Part shown: positions 1 to 9,584 of the stretch, piece after piece | Layout: each line of letters opens with the position of its first letter | Position numbering within the stretch: position 1 is the stretch's first letter | Assembly: GCF_011064615.1 (NCBI RefSeq) | Contig: NZ_JAALJH010000026.1 | Coordinates: forward strand, 35,594-99,593 | Length of the DNA stretch: 64,000 nucleotides | Source of the DNA: Aquisphaera insulae | GTDB lineage: Bacteria; Planctomycetota; Planctomycetia; Isosphaerales; Isosphaeraceae | Direction of reading: 5' to 3' | Program-made: the position numbers and the translations under genes | Notes under the pieces: model-generated | Told to the model about the DNA's origin: nothing | Database searches by the model: none | The model's input: the letters and a program-made list of their open reading frames with translations, nothing else

Positions 1-2
1 CG

Positions 3-242
3 ATCCTGCGGAAATTGAAGGCCGAGTGGTCTGAGGAGGCCGCACGAAAGGCCAGCCACGATGTTGCCGTCCGAATGATCCTCAGTGCACTGGTCGCACG
101 TTTCGGGCCTCGAGCCCGGTCAATCCGTCCCGAACTGACGAAGATCGACGATGGCAATCGCCTGGACCAACTTCACCGGCTCGCCGTAGCTTGCGCGGAC
201 CTGGAAGATTTTCGGGGTCACGTCCGCGGTAACAAGTCCTGA
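3..242 (+). CDS. C-terminal fragment of an Rpn/DUF4351-like protein (5' end outside window)
   Basis: The reading frame is open to the left edge of the window, so only the last 79 or so residues are visible. An internal TTG at 15 could start a small protein, but no ribosome binding site can be seen because the window begins there. The tail reads ARFGP, then a helical stretch, then LDQLHRLAVACADLEDF. This resembles the C-terminal helical tail of the Rpn/DUF4351 transposase-like nuclease families that are abundant in planctomycetes. That assignment is from memory of the family pattern and is weak; no catalytic region is present in the window. Confidence 0.4.
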   Translation: MLRKLKAEWSEEAARKASHDVAVRMILSALVARFGPRARSIRPELTKIDDGNRLDQLHRLAVACADLEDFRGHVRGNKS

Positions 243-497
243 CGCCAACTCCCCTTGGTCCGAGTCTTCCTGTTCTGCTAAGCTGGATCCCTCCGACCTA
301 TCGGGCGGGGCGAGGCCTCCCGGCCCACCCGTCACGACGGATCCGCCCAGACCGCGGCTCAACGACGGGGCGGCGAAGCGAACCCGTCACGGGGCTCGAA
401 CGTAGCAGGCATGGCATGCTGCGGGCCTCGATCGATCACCTTGAATTCAGAGCCGTCCCCCCACCGCCCCCCGATTGACGACGCACGGAGAACGAAC

Positions 498-2444
498 TTG
501 TTTGGCGGACCGATCATCGCCCGGGAAGTGGTGGCCACGCCCCGATCGTTGCGATATTACCTCTGGCGGGCCTCGTTTTCGTGCGTCCTGTTCGTCCTCC
601 TCTGGACGGCCTGGCAGGTCATCATCGGCTGGCAGGACGTCCGCGAGGTGGGGGTGCTCGCCCGCTTCGGCGGCTACCTCTACTTCATGTTCGCGATGCT
701 CCAGCTCACGCTGATGCTCTTCTTCGCCCCCCTCTTCACGGCGGCGGCCGTCTCGTACGAGAAGGACCGGCGGACCTTCAACCTGCTGCTCATGACGAGC
801 CTCAGCGACACCGAGATCGTCGTCGGCAAGCTCGTCGCCGGGCTCCTGAACATCCTCATCATCCTCGCCGCCAGCGTCGGCCTGCTCTCGCTCTGCGCGC
901 TGCTCGGCGGGATCTCGTTCGGCCAGGTGATCAACCTCTTCCTGGTGACGGCGGCCTCCGGCGTGGCCGGCGGCGCGATGGGGCTGCTGATCGCCCTCTG
1001 GCGCGACCGGACCTTCCAGTCGATCTCGCTGACGATCCTGATGGTCGTGTTCTCCGTGACCGGTGTGGAGCTGCTGTCGGTCGCCTTCCCGACGCTCCGG
1101 GTGCTCGGCGTGCCGCTCGGCGAGGTCCTCAACCCGTATCGCGCGATGATCGCCGTGCTCTATCCGGCGACGACCGCGGGGACCGGCGTGGTCCGGGCGT
1201 CCAGCCTGGTCTACATCGGCGTCCGCCTGACCTTCGCGGCCCTGATCGTCGCCTTCGGCACCTACATGCTCCGGAAGTGGAATCCCGGCCACAACGAGCC
1301 CCGAGAGCAGGGGGACGAGGCCGAGGACCTCATCGAGGAGATCGTCGCCCTCGAGGCGCCCGCCGAGGGGGAGCCCGTGGCCGTCGGCGTGGGGGCCGAC
1401 GTGGCGGCCTTCTCGGGAGGTGCAAGCTCGGGCACGGACCGCGGCCCGGCGGCGAAGGGATCAACGCGGGGGACCTCGGGGGAGGCCCCGTTCGGCCCGT
1501 CCGCCGGCCCGACGACCGGCCTGCACGTCCCGCGGCGGACGCATCGCCGCGTCGCCGCGGCCCAGAGACCCTATCGGAGCCCCTGGGCCAATCCGATCCT
1601 CTGGCGCGAGCTGATGACCCGCGCCTACGGCACCAAGCCATTGATCATCAAGGGCTGCTACGCCCTCCTCTTCGCCCTCGGCGTGGGCTTCTTCCTGAGC
1701 CTGGGCCGGGGGATGGCCAACCCGATGGGCTCCTCGCTGGCCCTGATCCCGGTCGGCCTGGCGATCCTCAGCCTGATCATGATCAACGCCCAGGGGGTGA
1801 CCGCGCTGACGAGCGAGCGCGACACCGGGGCGCTCGACCTGCTGCTGGTCACCGAGCTCTCGCCGGGCGACTTCATCTACGGCAAACTCTTCGGCATCCT
1901 CTACAACAGCAAGGAGATGGTCGCGCTCCCCTTGCTCTTCTGCGGCTATCTCTGGTGGACCGGCAAGGTCTCGGGCGAGAACCTGATCTTCTTCACGATC
2001 GACTACCTGCTGCTCTGCCACTTCGCGGCGATGCTCGGGCTGCACTCGGCCATCAGCTTCACGAGCAGCCGCGTGGCCATCGCCAACAGCCTGGGGACGA
2101 TGTTCTTCCTGATGACGGGCATCCTCATCTGCTCCGGCCTGATCATCCTCAGCGACCAGGTCTTCGGCCGCCAGATCCTCAGCTTCATGATCTTCATCGG
2201 GGTCGGCAGCGTGGCCCTCTTCGGCTCGCTGGGCGCGAGGAACCCGTCGCGGGCGATTGCCCTCGTGTCGCTGCTGACGCCGTTCTGGTCGTTCTACTGC
2301 ATCATCAGCCTGCTCAACGGGGACTTCCTCGCGGCCTTCCTGTTCAGCGTCGGCGTTTACGGGTTCGCCCTGGCGGCCATGCTCGTCCCGGCCGTCGGCG
2401 ACTTCGACATCGCCCTCGGCCGCACGAATGCCATCCAGGGCTGA
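498..2444 (+). CDS. ABC-2 type transporter permease with two homologous halves
   Basis: This is a polytopic inner-membrane protein of about 648 residues. Each half has around six hydrophobic segments, and a hydrophilic Gly/Pro/Glu-rich linker at about residues 275-375 separates them. Both halves carry the same signature: YEKDRR..LLLMT.LS near residue 87 and SERDTG..LLLVT.LS near residue 439. This suggests a tandem duplication of an ABC-2 permease unit, so one chain could form a pseudo-dimer. The frame extends upstream to an ATG at 411, but the TTG at 498 has GGAG seven bases before it and starts at the conserved LFGGPIIAREVV region, so I prefer it. No ATPase gene is adjacent, so the substrate is unknown. 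Confidence 0.8.
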   Translation: MFGGPIIAREVVATPRSLRYYLWRASFSCVLFVLLWTAWQVIIGWQDVREVGVLARFGGYLYFMFAMLQLTLMLFFAPLFTAAAVSYEKDRRTFNLLLMTSLSDTEIVVGKLVAGLLNILIILAASVGLLSLCALLGGISFGQVINLFLVTAASGVAGGAMGLLIALWRDRTFQSISLTILMVVFSVTGVELLSVAFPTLRVLGVPLGEVLNPYRAMIAVLYPATTAGTGVVRASSLVYIGVRLTFAALIVAFGTYMLRKWNPGHNEPREQGDEAEDLIEEIVALEAPAEGEPVAVGVGADVAAFSGGASSGTDRGPAAKGSTRGTSGEAPFGPSAGPTTGLHVPRRTHRRVAAAQRPYRSPWANPILWRELMTRAYGTKPLIIKGCYALLFALGVGFFLSLGRGMANPMGSSLALIPVGLAILSLIMINAQGVTALTSERDTGALDLLLVTELSPGDFIYGKLFGILYNSKEMVALPLLFCGYLWWTGKVSGENLIFFTIDYLLLCHFAAMLGLHSAISFTSSRVAIANSLGTMFFLMTGILICSGLIILSDQVFGRQILSFMIFIGVGSVALFGSLGARNPSRAIALVSLLTPFWSFYCIISLLNGDFLAAFLFSVGVYGFALAAMLVPAVGDFDIALGRTNAIQG

Positions 2445-2495
2445 CCGGGCGGCCATCGATCGGGCCGCGATGGGCCGGGATTAGGGATTATCGCA

Positions 2496-5483
2496 ATGAA
2501 GCGATCCGCGGGAACTTTCGTCACCTTGCTCTGTCTCGTCCTGGCCGCGACGGCCCACGCGCAGGAGGACCTCGGCCGCGAGCTGCCGCGGATCCCCCCG
2601 CACGAGGTGCCGCGGGCGCTCGAGACCTTCCGCATCCACGCCGGCTTCCACCTCGAGCTGGTCGCCGCGGAGCCGCTCGTTTCCAGCCCGGTGAGCGTCT
2701 GCTACGACGAGGACGGGCGGCTCTACGTCGTCGAGATGCGCGGATATCCGTACCCGGAGCCGGCCCCCACCGGCCGGGTGGTCCGGCTCGAGGATCGGGA
2801 CGGCGACGGCAAGTACGAATCCAGCAAGGTCTTCCTGGACGGCCTCAACTGGCCGACCGGGATCTTGCCCTATGACGGCGGCGTCTTCGTCACGGTCGCG
2901 CCCGACATCGTCTATGCGAAGGACACGGACGGCGACGGCGTGGCCGACGTGAGGAAGGTGATGTTCACGGGCTTCGGCACCGACAACGTCCAGGGCCTGC
3001 TCAACGGCCTGCTCTGGGGTCCGGACGGCTGGATCTACGGGGCGTCCACGATCAACGGCGGCGAGATCCGGAACCTCAGCCGGCCGGACGCGAAGCCGGT
3101 CTCGGTCCGCGGGCAGGACTTCCGGTTCCGGCCCGACGGCTCGGCCTTCCAGGCGACCTCCGGCGGCGGCCAGTTCGGCCTGACGCTCGATGACTGGGGC
3201 CATCGCTTCACGTGCAGCAACAGCAACCACATCCGCCAGGTGATCCTGCCGGCGGACGACTTGGCCCGCAACCCCTCGTTCGTCCCGCCGGCGGTGACGA
3301 CCGACATCGCCTCCGACGGCGCCGCGGGTCCGGTCTTCCGGATCAGCCCGGCGGAGCCCTGGCGGATCGTCCGCACTCGCCAGCGGGCCGCCGATCCGGA
3401 GATGCGGAAGCAACTGGCGCCGACCGAGCTGTTCGCCACCGGCTTCTTCACGTCGGCGTCGGGCGTGACCATCTATCGCGGCACGGCCTACCCGGAGGAA
3501 TACCGCGGCAACGCCTTCGTGGGCGACGTCGGCGGCAACCTCGTGCATCGCAAGACGCTGAAGCCGGCCGGTCCGATCTATCGGGCCGACCGCGCCGACC
3601 AGGGCGTGGAGTTCCTCGCCTCCACCGACAACTGGTTCCGGCCCGTGAACTTCGCCAACACGCCCGACGGGACGCTCCTGATCATCGACATGTACCGCGA
3701 GACGATCGAGCACCCCAGGTCGATCCCCGAGCCGATCAAGAAGCACCTCGACCTGACCAGCGGCAAGGACCGCGGCCGCCTCTATGAGCTCGTCCACGGC
3801 GAGGCCAAGCGCCCACACCGTCGGCCCCGCCTGAGCAAGGCAACCATCGAGGAGCTCGTCGGCCTGCTCGCCGACCCGGATGCCTGGTGGCGAGAGACCG
3901 CCCAGCGGCTGCTCGTGGAGCGGAAGGACCCGGCGAGTATGAGGCCGTTGGCGAAACTCGTGGCCGAGAGGCCCTCGGCGCTCGGTCGGCTGCACGCCCT
4001 CTGGACCCTTCACGCGCTGGGTGAACTGTCTCGAGGTGATCTTTTCAGCTCGGAGAGCGATCCCGAGCCGGGAATCCGCGAGCAAGCCGCGCGGCTCGCT
4101 CGTGGCATTTCACCGCTCAAAGATCGCCAGGATTTGCTCGAGAAGTTCGGTCGAGACGCCGAGATCAGTGTACGCCTCCAGGCGGCGCTATCCCTGGGCA
4201 CCGATAACGACTCCGACTGGGCCATCCGGGCGCTGGCGGTGATTGCTGTCCGGGATGCGGCAGATCCCTGGGTGCGATCGGCCGTGATCAGCTCGATCGC
4301 CGAACGCTCGCCCGCGTTCCTCCAGCAACTGGGCTCCGAGGAGGGGTTCCTGGCCAGCCCCATGGGGCGCGGATGGCTGGAAGAACTGGCCGTCCTCATG
4401 GGCGTCCGGCACGACGGCCATGAGCTTCGCCGACTGGTCCAGGCGCTCTCCTCGGATCCCCACGAGGTCGATCGGTCGATCGCTGTGCTCGCCGCGGTCG
4501 GTCGCGGGGCCCGGCGTGCCGGGACGAGCCTCTCGGCCGCGCTCGGCGGCGACTGGCCGGCCCAGGTCGGGCCGATCCGAGAATGGGCGAAGAAGGTCGT
4601 CCTGTCGGACGCACCTGAAGACCGGAGGGCGGCGGCCGCCCTTTGCCTGGGCACTCTCGGAGCCTCCGCGGCCCTCGACGTGCTCCCGGTCCTGCTCGAT
4701 GCTCGCCAGCCCTCGGCCGTCCAGCTCGCGGCCCTCCAGGCGCTCGGAGGCCTCGATGAGAAATCGGTCGGCCCGAAGATCCTCGACCAATGGAAGACGA
4801 TGAGCCCCGCGGTCCGCCGCGAGGCCGTGGAGATCCTGTTCGCCCGCCGCGATCGGCTCGAGGCGCTGCTTTCTGCTTTCGAGACGAAGCACCTACCGTC
4901 GGCCGAGATCGATCCCGCCCGGCTCGACCAGTTGCGGAAGCACGCGGATGCGGACCTGCGGGCGCGAGCGGTCAGGGTCCTGGGCGAGAAGTCGGCCGGC
5001 AACGCCGACCGCAAGAAGACGATCGAGGCCTTCCGCGAGGCCGCCACGCTCTCCGGCCGGGCCGATCGGGGCAAGGACGTCCACAAGAAGGTCTGCGCCA
5101 CCTGCCACCAGGTGGGCGGGCAGGGGATCGCGGTCGGCCCCGACCTGGCGACCGTGGCGGGCCGCGCACCGGACGACCTGCTGCTGCACATCCTCGACCC
5201 CAACCGGGAGGTTTCGCCGGCCTACATGAATTACAATGTGGCCACGACCGACGGCCGGGTCGTCACCGGCATCATCGCCAACGAGTCGGCCGCCGCCCTG
5301 ACCTTGAAGCGCGCCGAGGGGGTCACCGAGGTCGTCCCGCGCGATCAGATCGACGCGATTTCGTCCGCCGGGGTCTCGCTCATGCCGGAGGGCCTGGAGA
5401 AGGGGCTCACGGCCCAGGACCTCGCCGACCTCATCGCCTTCGTCAGGTCGATTCAACCCGCACCCGCACCCGCCGGGAAGTGA
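2496..5483 (+). CDS. PVC-type membrane-bound dehydrogenase with HEAT-like repeats and a C-terminal cytochrome c domain
   Basis: A 995-residue exported protein with a signal peptide at residues 1-22 (hydrophobic core, then AHAQ). Residues 45-425 match the planctomycete/verrucomicrobial propeller-type dehydrogenase domain (TIGR02604-like), with repeated D.DGDG-type loops and YVVEMRGYPYP. Residues 430-840 are Ala/Leu-rich helical repeats of HEAT type. The C-terminal 140 residues form a cytochrome c domain (TIGR02603-like) with the haem motif CATCH near residue 867 and GPDL shortly after. Electrons probably pass from oxidation of a sugar or alcohol to the attached haem in the periplasm. The natural substrate is not known for this family. 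Haem attachment would depend on the CcsA/ResB system encoded at 42.9-47.9 kb. Confidence 0.9.
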   Translation: MKRSAGTFVTLLCLVLAATAHAQEDLGRELPRIPPHEVPRALETFRIHAGFHLELVAAEPLVSSPVSVCYDEDGRLYVVEMRGYPYPEPAPTGRVVRLEDRDGDGKYESSKVFLDGLNWPTGILPYDGGVFVTVAPDIVYAKDTDGDGVADVRKVMFTGFGTDNVQGLLNGLLWGPDGWIYGASTINGGEIRNLSRPDAKPVSVRGQDFRFRPDGSAFQATSGGGQFGLTLDDWGHRFTCSNSNHIRQVILPADDLARNPSFVPPAVTTDIASDGAAGPVFRISPAEPWRIVRTRQRAADPEMRKQLAPTELFATGFFTSASGVTIYRGTAYPEEYRGNAFVGDVGGNLVHRKTLKPAGPIYRADRADQGVEFLASTDNWFRPVNFANTPDGTLLIIDMYRETIEHPRSIPEPIKKHLDLTSGKDRGRLYELVHGEAKRPHRRPRLSKATIEELVGLLADPDAWWRETAQRLLVERKDPASMRPLAKLVAERPSALGRLHALWTLHALGELSRGDLFSSESDPEPGIREQAARLARGISPLKDRQDLLEKFGRDAEISVRLQAALSLGTDNDSDWAIRALAVIAVRDAADPWVRSAVISSIAERSPAFLQQLGSEEGFLASPMGRGWLEELAVLMGVRHDGHELRRLVQALSSDPHEVDRSIAVLAAVGRGARRAGTSLSAALGGDWPAQVGPIREWAKKVVLSDAPEDRRAAAALCLGTLGASAALDVLPVLLDARQPSAVQLAALQALGGLDEKSVGPKILDQWKTMSPAVRREAVEILFARRDRLEALLSAFETKHLPSAEIDPARLDQLRKHADADLRARAVRVLGEKSAGNADRKKTIEAFREAATLSGRADRGKDVHKKVCATCHQVGGQGIAVGPDLATVAGRAPDDLLLHILDPNREVSPAYMNYNVATTDGRVVTGIIANESAAALTLKRAEGVTEVVPRDQIDAISSAGVSLMPEGLEKGLTAQDLADLIAFVRSIQPAPAPAGK

Positions 5484-5511
5484 GCGCCGGCGGCCTCAAG
5501 GAGCCGGCCCG

Positions 5512-6924
5512 ATGTCGATCCTCTCCCTGGTCGTGATCACGTTCGCGGCGGCCTGTGCCCCGAATCGGCCGCCCGCGAATGGCCCGGAGCACGCCCCGCT
5601 CGCGGTGCTCGCGGAGAACCCCCGCTACTTCCTCTTCCGCGGGCAGCCGGCGGTGCTCGCCACCTCGGGCGAGCACTATGGTGCGGTCCTCAACCTGGAC
5701 CTTGACTACCGCATCTACCTCGACGAGCTGAAGCGGTGCGGCCTGAACCTGACGCGGACGTTCTCCGGCACCTATCGCGAGGTCCCCGGCTCGTTCCGGA
5801 TCCGGGCCAACACCCTGGCCCCCGCCCCCGGGCGGTTCGCCTGCCCGTGGCCGCTCCGCGGAGAGAAGTTCGACCTGGACAGGTTCGAGGGGCGGTACTT
5901 CGATCGGCTCAGGGACTTCGTCGCCGAGGCCGGCAGGCGCGGGATCGTGGTCGAGTATGTCCTGTTCTGCCCGCTCTACGAGGACGAGCTCTGGGCGGTC
6001 AGCCCGATGAACGCGCGGAACAACGTGAACGGCGTGGGCAAATGCCCGCGCGAGGACGTCTTCACGCTCAAGCATCCCGATCTCCTGAAGTGTCAGCTCG
6101 CCTTCGTCCGCAAGGCCGTGGCCGAGCTGAACGGGTTCGACAACGTCTACTTCGAGATCTGCAACGAGCCCTACTTCGGCGGCGTCACGCTCGAATGGCA
6201 GCGCCGGGTCGCGGACGAGATCGTGGCCGTCGAGAAGGACCTCCCGTTCAAGCACCTGATCGCCCAGAACATCGCCAACGGCAAGGCGAAGGTCGAGAAT
6301 CCCCATCCCGCGGTCTCGATCTTCAACTTCCATTACGCGTCGCCGCCGGAAGCCGTGGCCCTGAACGCGGGCCTGCGGAGGCCGATCGCCTTCGACGAGA
6401 CCGGCTTCAAGGGGACCGAGGACCGCGTCTACCGCCGCCAGGCCTGGGAATTCCTGGTGGCGGGTGGCGGTGCCTTCAGCCATCTCGACTACTCGTTCAC
6501 GGTCGACCACGAAGACGGCTCCGCCCGGGTCGAGGACCCGACGCCCGGCGGCGGCAGCCGCCGATTCCGCGAGCAGGTCGGCTTCCTGAAATCGACCGTC
6601 GAGGGCCTGGGACTCGCGGACCTGGCCCCGGATTCGGCACTCGTCAGGTCCGTGGAGCCGGCGGGCCAGCGCGGCGAGGTCTCCGCGATCTCCAACCGCC
6701 ACCGCGGCGAGTACCTCATCTACGCGGCCGGCGGCGGGAAGCTCACGCTGACGCTGGACCTGCCCGCAGGCCGCTATCGCGTGGAGTGGCTTGATCCTCG
6801 CGACGGCGCGACGATCCGGTCCGACGAGCTTGACGTGAAGGCGGGAGGCCATGGCTCGCGGCTGGAATCGCCGAACGTCGCGGAGGACCTTGCGATCCGG
6901 ATCCGAGAGGAGAAGGCGAAATAG
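5512..6924 (+). CDS. putative clan GH-A glycoside hydrolase
   Basis: A 470-residue protein with a short hydrophobic N-terminus ending in a cysteine (FAAACAPN), possibly a lipoprotein signal. The body looks like a TIM-barrel glycosidase. ICNEPYF places the likely acid/base at Glu219, and AFDETGF places the likely nucleophile at Glu296, the usual pair at the ends of strands 4 and 7 in clan GH-A. The last 90 residues (GEYLIYAAGGG, then YRVEWLDPR.G) resemble the small beta-sandwich called putative collagen-binding domain that follows DUF4038-type barrels. It starts 28 bases after the dehydrogenase gene on the same strand, so the two may be co-transcribed. The substrate cannot be told from the sequence. 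Confidence 0.75.
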   Translation: MSILSLVVITFAAACAPNRPPANGPEHAPLAVLAENPRYFLFRGQPAVLATSGEHYGAVLNLDLDYRIYLDELKRCGLNLTRTFSGTYREVPGSFRIRANTLAPAPGRFACPWPLRGEKFDLDRFEGRYFDRLRDFVAEAGRRGIVVEYVLFCPLYEDELWAVSPMNARNNVNGVGKCPREDVFTLKHPDLLKCQLAFVRKAVAELNGFDNVYFEICNEPYFGGVTLEWQRRVADEIVAVEKDLPFKHLIAQNIANGKAKVENPHPAVSIFNFHYASPPEAVALNAGLRRPIAFDETGFKGTEDRVYRRQAWEFLVAGGGAFSHLDYSFTVDHEDGSARVEDPTPGGGSRRFREQVGFLKSTVEGLGLADLAPDSALVRSVEPAGQRGEVSAISNRHRGEYLIYAAGGGKLTLTLDLPAGRYRVEWLDPRDGATIRSDELDVKAGGHGSRLESPNVAEDLAIRIREEKAK

Positions 6925-7003
6925 GGCGGCGGATCGAGGATTCGAAGGCGATCCAAACTCTCGGCGCGACAGGAAGTCCTGGTTCGCCCCGGCGTGATGC
7001 TCG

Positions 7004-8107
7004 CTATCCCTTCCGCGCCTTCCAGGCGGCGAGGGCCTTGGCCTCCTGCTGCGGAGAGATCGCGAACTTCGGGGCCTTCCGGCGGGCCTCGGGTTCCGTG
7101 TCCCACCACGCCCGGGTGTCGCGTACGGTGTCGGCGAGAGGGCGATATGTCAGGCCCGCGGACTCGGCGCGCGCGTGGCGGATCGACATCATCCCGTCGT
7201 CGTTGCCCCTGAGCATCGCCCAGGGGATGGCCTCCTCGATCTTGTGTGCCGTCAGGAAGTCGTAGTCATCGATCCGGATGAACTGCGCATCGGAGTGCAA
7301 GGCCGCCCGGGCCTGCTCCAGGAACTCGGGCATGGTCAGGACGGCCTGAGGGCCCGCGACGTTGTAGATGCCCTCGCCCCCCGCTTCCAGCAGGTGCACC
7401 ATGAACTCGGCGAGGTCGCGAACGTCGATGAACTGCACGGGGTCGTCCCGCCGCCCGGGCGCGAGGGTCTCGCCCCCCCGAACGAGCCGCTGGGGCCAGT
7501 ACGGAAACCGGTCGGACGTGTCGCCCGGCCCGACGATGTAGGTCGGCCGCACGATCACCCCGCCGGCACCGAACGCCGACCGGACGATGCGCTCGCAATT
7601 CGCCTTGTCGGCCCCATAGGTCGCGGAGAGATCCTTCGGATCGTCGGCCCGCAGCCGAACCTCCGCCGTCTCGTCCAGCCCGCGTGCCAGGTAGGGGTAA
7701 TGGACTCCGGTCGAGGACGTGAACAGATAGCGGCCGACCTTGCCCTTGAGCAGGTCCGTCGAGAGTCGCACCCAGTCGGGATTGGTCGCGGAGTCATCGA
7801 CCACCGCATCCCACGACTTGCCCTCCAGGGACTTCAGGTCCCCCTTCCGATCGCCTTTGAGCCGGACCACGCCGGCCGGGAGCTCGGCGTCGTGACGGCC
7901 CCTGGTGAAGATGGTGACGCGATGGCCGCGTGCCACCGCGTGCCTCACGAGATGAGGCCCGATGAAGCCCGTGCCGCCGAGCACCAGCAACTCCAGCTTC
8001 GCGCCGCCATCGGCCGGGAGCGCCCCCGCGAACCCGTGCCCGCCGCCGGCGAGCAGGCCTGCGCCGCAGGCCGCGGAACCTCTCAGGAACTCTCGACGGC
8101 TGGTCAT
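7004..8107 (-). CDS. Tat-exported NAD-dependent epimerase/dehydratase (extended SDR)
   Basis: A 367-residue protein. The start at 8107 is chosen because GGAGG lies six bases upstream and the first residues, MTSRREFLRG, form a twin-arginine signal followed by a hydrophobic Ala/Gly stretch. A longer frame to 8254 has no such support. The Rossmann motif GGTGFIG is at residues 44-50, and the YxxxK pair reads YGADK at Tyr164/Lys168. The family acts on nucleotide sugars or related substrates. Export by Tat would fit a cofactor-loaded enzyme, as is common among planctomycete oxidoreductases. It converges with the glycoside hydrolase gene. Confidence 0.8.
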   Translation of the reverse strand: MTSRREFLRGSAACGAGLLAGGGHGFAGALPADGGAKLELLVLGGTGFIGPHLVRHAVARGHRVTIFTRGRHDAELPAGVVRLKGDRKGDLKSLEGKSWDAVVDDSATNPDWVRLSTDLLKGKVGRYLFTSSTGVHYPYLARGLDETAEVRLRADDPKDLSATYGADKANCERIVRSAFGAGGVIVRPTYIVGPGDTSDRFPYWPQRLVRGGETLAPGRRDDPVQFIDVRDLAEFMVHLLEAGGEGIYNVAGPQAVLTMPEFLEQARAALHSDAQFIRIDDYDFLTAHKIEEAIPWAMLRGNDDGMMSIRHARAESAGLTYRPLADTVRDTRAWWDTEPEARRKAPKFAISPQQEAKALAAWKARKG

Positions 8108-8565
8108 GCGAACCTCCAGGACCTGGGACGACGCGGAGGCGATTCGTTCGAGCCCCGCAAGTATGCGACGGGCCTCTCGGGCCGTCAACGATCGGGGTAT
8201 GGGTCGTCCGATCGGGAGACGTCTGGCCCGCAGGCTTCCAGGTAAGTCACCCATTCCCGGCTCATGGCACCGCGGAATTCCCTCGATTCGCCGAACGAAG
8301 AAGGCGGCCGGCCTCGGGATGTCGCCTCCGTCCGGGTGATGCGAGGATGTCGTGCGGGATCGACCCGGCTCGGATCGCTGCGAACGGGCCGACGTCGACG
8401 CCGGCCGTGATGGTCCGGACGCTTCTCGCCGGCAAGATCTCTGGGTCGTCGATGGGCGACGGGCCGCGGTTCCCGCCGCGGTAGCGGATCGCGCGGAAAT
8501 CTCGGATAGTGGTCGAGATGGCGGCGCAGGCCGCGGGCACCGGGGCGAATCATGGAGCCGCGACG
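8108..8565. other. divergent intergenic region, 458 bp
   Basis: This stretch lies between the divergently transcribed epimerase and methyltransferase genes and should hold both promoters. I see no convincing protein, RNA gene or clear -35/-10 pair. A short palindrome, CCGCGG-6 nt-CCGCGG, lies at 8465-8482. The open frames crossing it have no ribosome binding site and no recognisable protein character. Confidence 0.4.
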
Positions 8566-9393
8566 ATGAGCGACGACCTTGCCTCGGGCTTTCGGGACGT
8601 GGACCGGGCCGCGGATCTCGAGGTGTTCACCGGCTGCCTGGAGCTGGTGAACTCGATCCCGTTCTTCGCCGAGTGCAAGCGGCAGAGCTACGGCCTGCTC
8701 GGTGCCGCGCCGGGACGGCGGATCCTCGATGTCGGCTGCGGCCTGGGCGAGGACGCCGCGGCGATGGCAAGGCTGGTGGCGCCGGGCGGGACGCTGGTCG
8801 GCGTCGACGGCAGCCGGGCGATGGTGGAGGCGGCACGGGGGCGGCATGGCGAGGTCGACGGACTCTCGTTCGAGGTGGCCGACGCGGCCAGTCTGCCCTT
8901 CGACGACATGTCCTTCGACGCCTGCCGCGTCGATCGCGTGCTCCAGCATGTCGCCGATCCGGCGCCCGCAATCCGCGAGATGGCCCGCGTCCTTCGGCCC
9001 GGCGGCGTGCTGGTCGCGTATGACAACGACTGGGAAACCCTGACCGTCGATTCGGCCGACCGCCCCCTGACCCGCACGGTCCTCAACGCGTGGTGCGACC
9101 GCTTCCCCTCGGGCTGGATCGGCCGCCAGCTCGTCTCGTACTGCTTGCAGGCGGGCCTCGGCGACGTGGAGGCCTTTCCCAGGACCCTGGTGCTTCGCGA
9201 CCTGGCCGTGGCCGACAGGCTCTACTGCTTCTTCGCGACCGTCGAACGCCTGGCCGAGTCCGGGCGTATCCGTCGTGAGGACGCGATGCGATGGTCGGAC
9301 GGACTTCGTGCCGCCGGCGCCGAGGGCCGTTTCTTCTGCTCTTACACCGGCTTCCTCGTCCGGGGAGTCCGCGGTCAGGGCGAGCAGGGCTGA
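8566..9393 (+). CDS. class I SAM-dependent methyltransferase
   Basis: A 275-residue cytoplasmic enzyme. Motif I of the class I fold reads LDVGCGLGED at about residues 55-64, followed by the acidic ribose-binding position in VGVDGS and by LPFDDMSFD and VLRPGG further on. This is the pattern of Methyltransf_11/25-type small-molecule methyltransferases. The ATG at 8566 has GGAG eight bases upstream and is preferred over an in-frame GTG at 8509. The substrate is not evident. It is followed by the sigma factor gene after about 190 bases. Confidence 0.82.
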   Translation: MSDDLASGFRDVDRAADLEVFTGCLELVNSIPFFAECKRQSYGLLGAAPGRRILDVGCGLGEDAAAMARLVAPGGTLVGVDGSRAMVEAARGRHGEVDGLSFEVADAASLPFDDMSFDACRVDRVLQHVADPAPAIREMARVLRPGGVLVAYDNDWETLTVDSADRPLTRTVLNAWCDRFPSGWIGRQLVSYCLQAGLGDVEAFPRTLVLRDLAVADRLYCFFATVERLAESGRIRREDAMRWSDGLRAAGAEGRFFCSYTGFLVRGVRGQGEQG

Positions 9394-9525
9394 GAAGCCG
9401 CGACGATCGCACCCTCCGGAGATCGAGGGCCCATCGAAACGCCTCGTGGTGCCCCGGTTGGCTGGCGACCGGAGCGGTCGAGGCGGCAGATCGGCGTTTT
9501 TTTCTGGGGTCGGATCCAAAAATCC

Positions 9526-9540
9526 TGTCCGGGTCGGACA
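9526..9540. promoter_or_regulatory. palindrome upstream of the ECF sigma gene
   Basis: TGTCC-GGGTC-GGACA is a perfect 5-bp inverted repeat with a 5-bp spacer, 45 bases before the start of the sigma factor gene. It could be an operator or part of an autoregulated promoter. A run of seven T at 9497-9503 lies just upstream but has only a weak hairpin (GACCG/CGGTC at 9477-9489) before it, so it is not a good terminator. Confidence 0.25.
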
Positions 9541-9584
9541 CGGACGGTGATCTCGTTTCGGGGGAGAACCCGGAGAGCCAATTC

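Noticed and set aside
8262..8540. Minus-strand open frame of 92 codons upstream of the methyltransferase
   Set aside because: No ribosome binding site, no recognisable protein features, and it would fill the divergent promoter region.
9477..9503. Possible terminator between the methyltransferase and the sigma factor
   Set aside because: The stem has only 5 bp and the T-run does not follow it directly.
9291..9584. N-terminal extension of the ECF sigma factor
   Set aside because: It overlaps the methyltransferase end and codes for low-complexity Arg-rich sequence; the ATG at 9585 fits the family.
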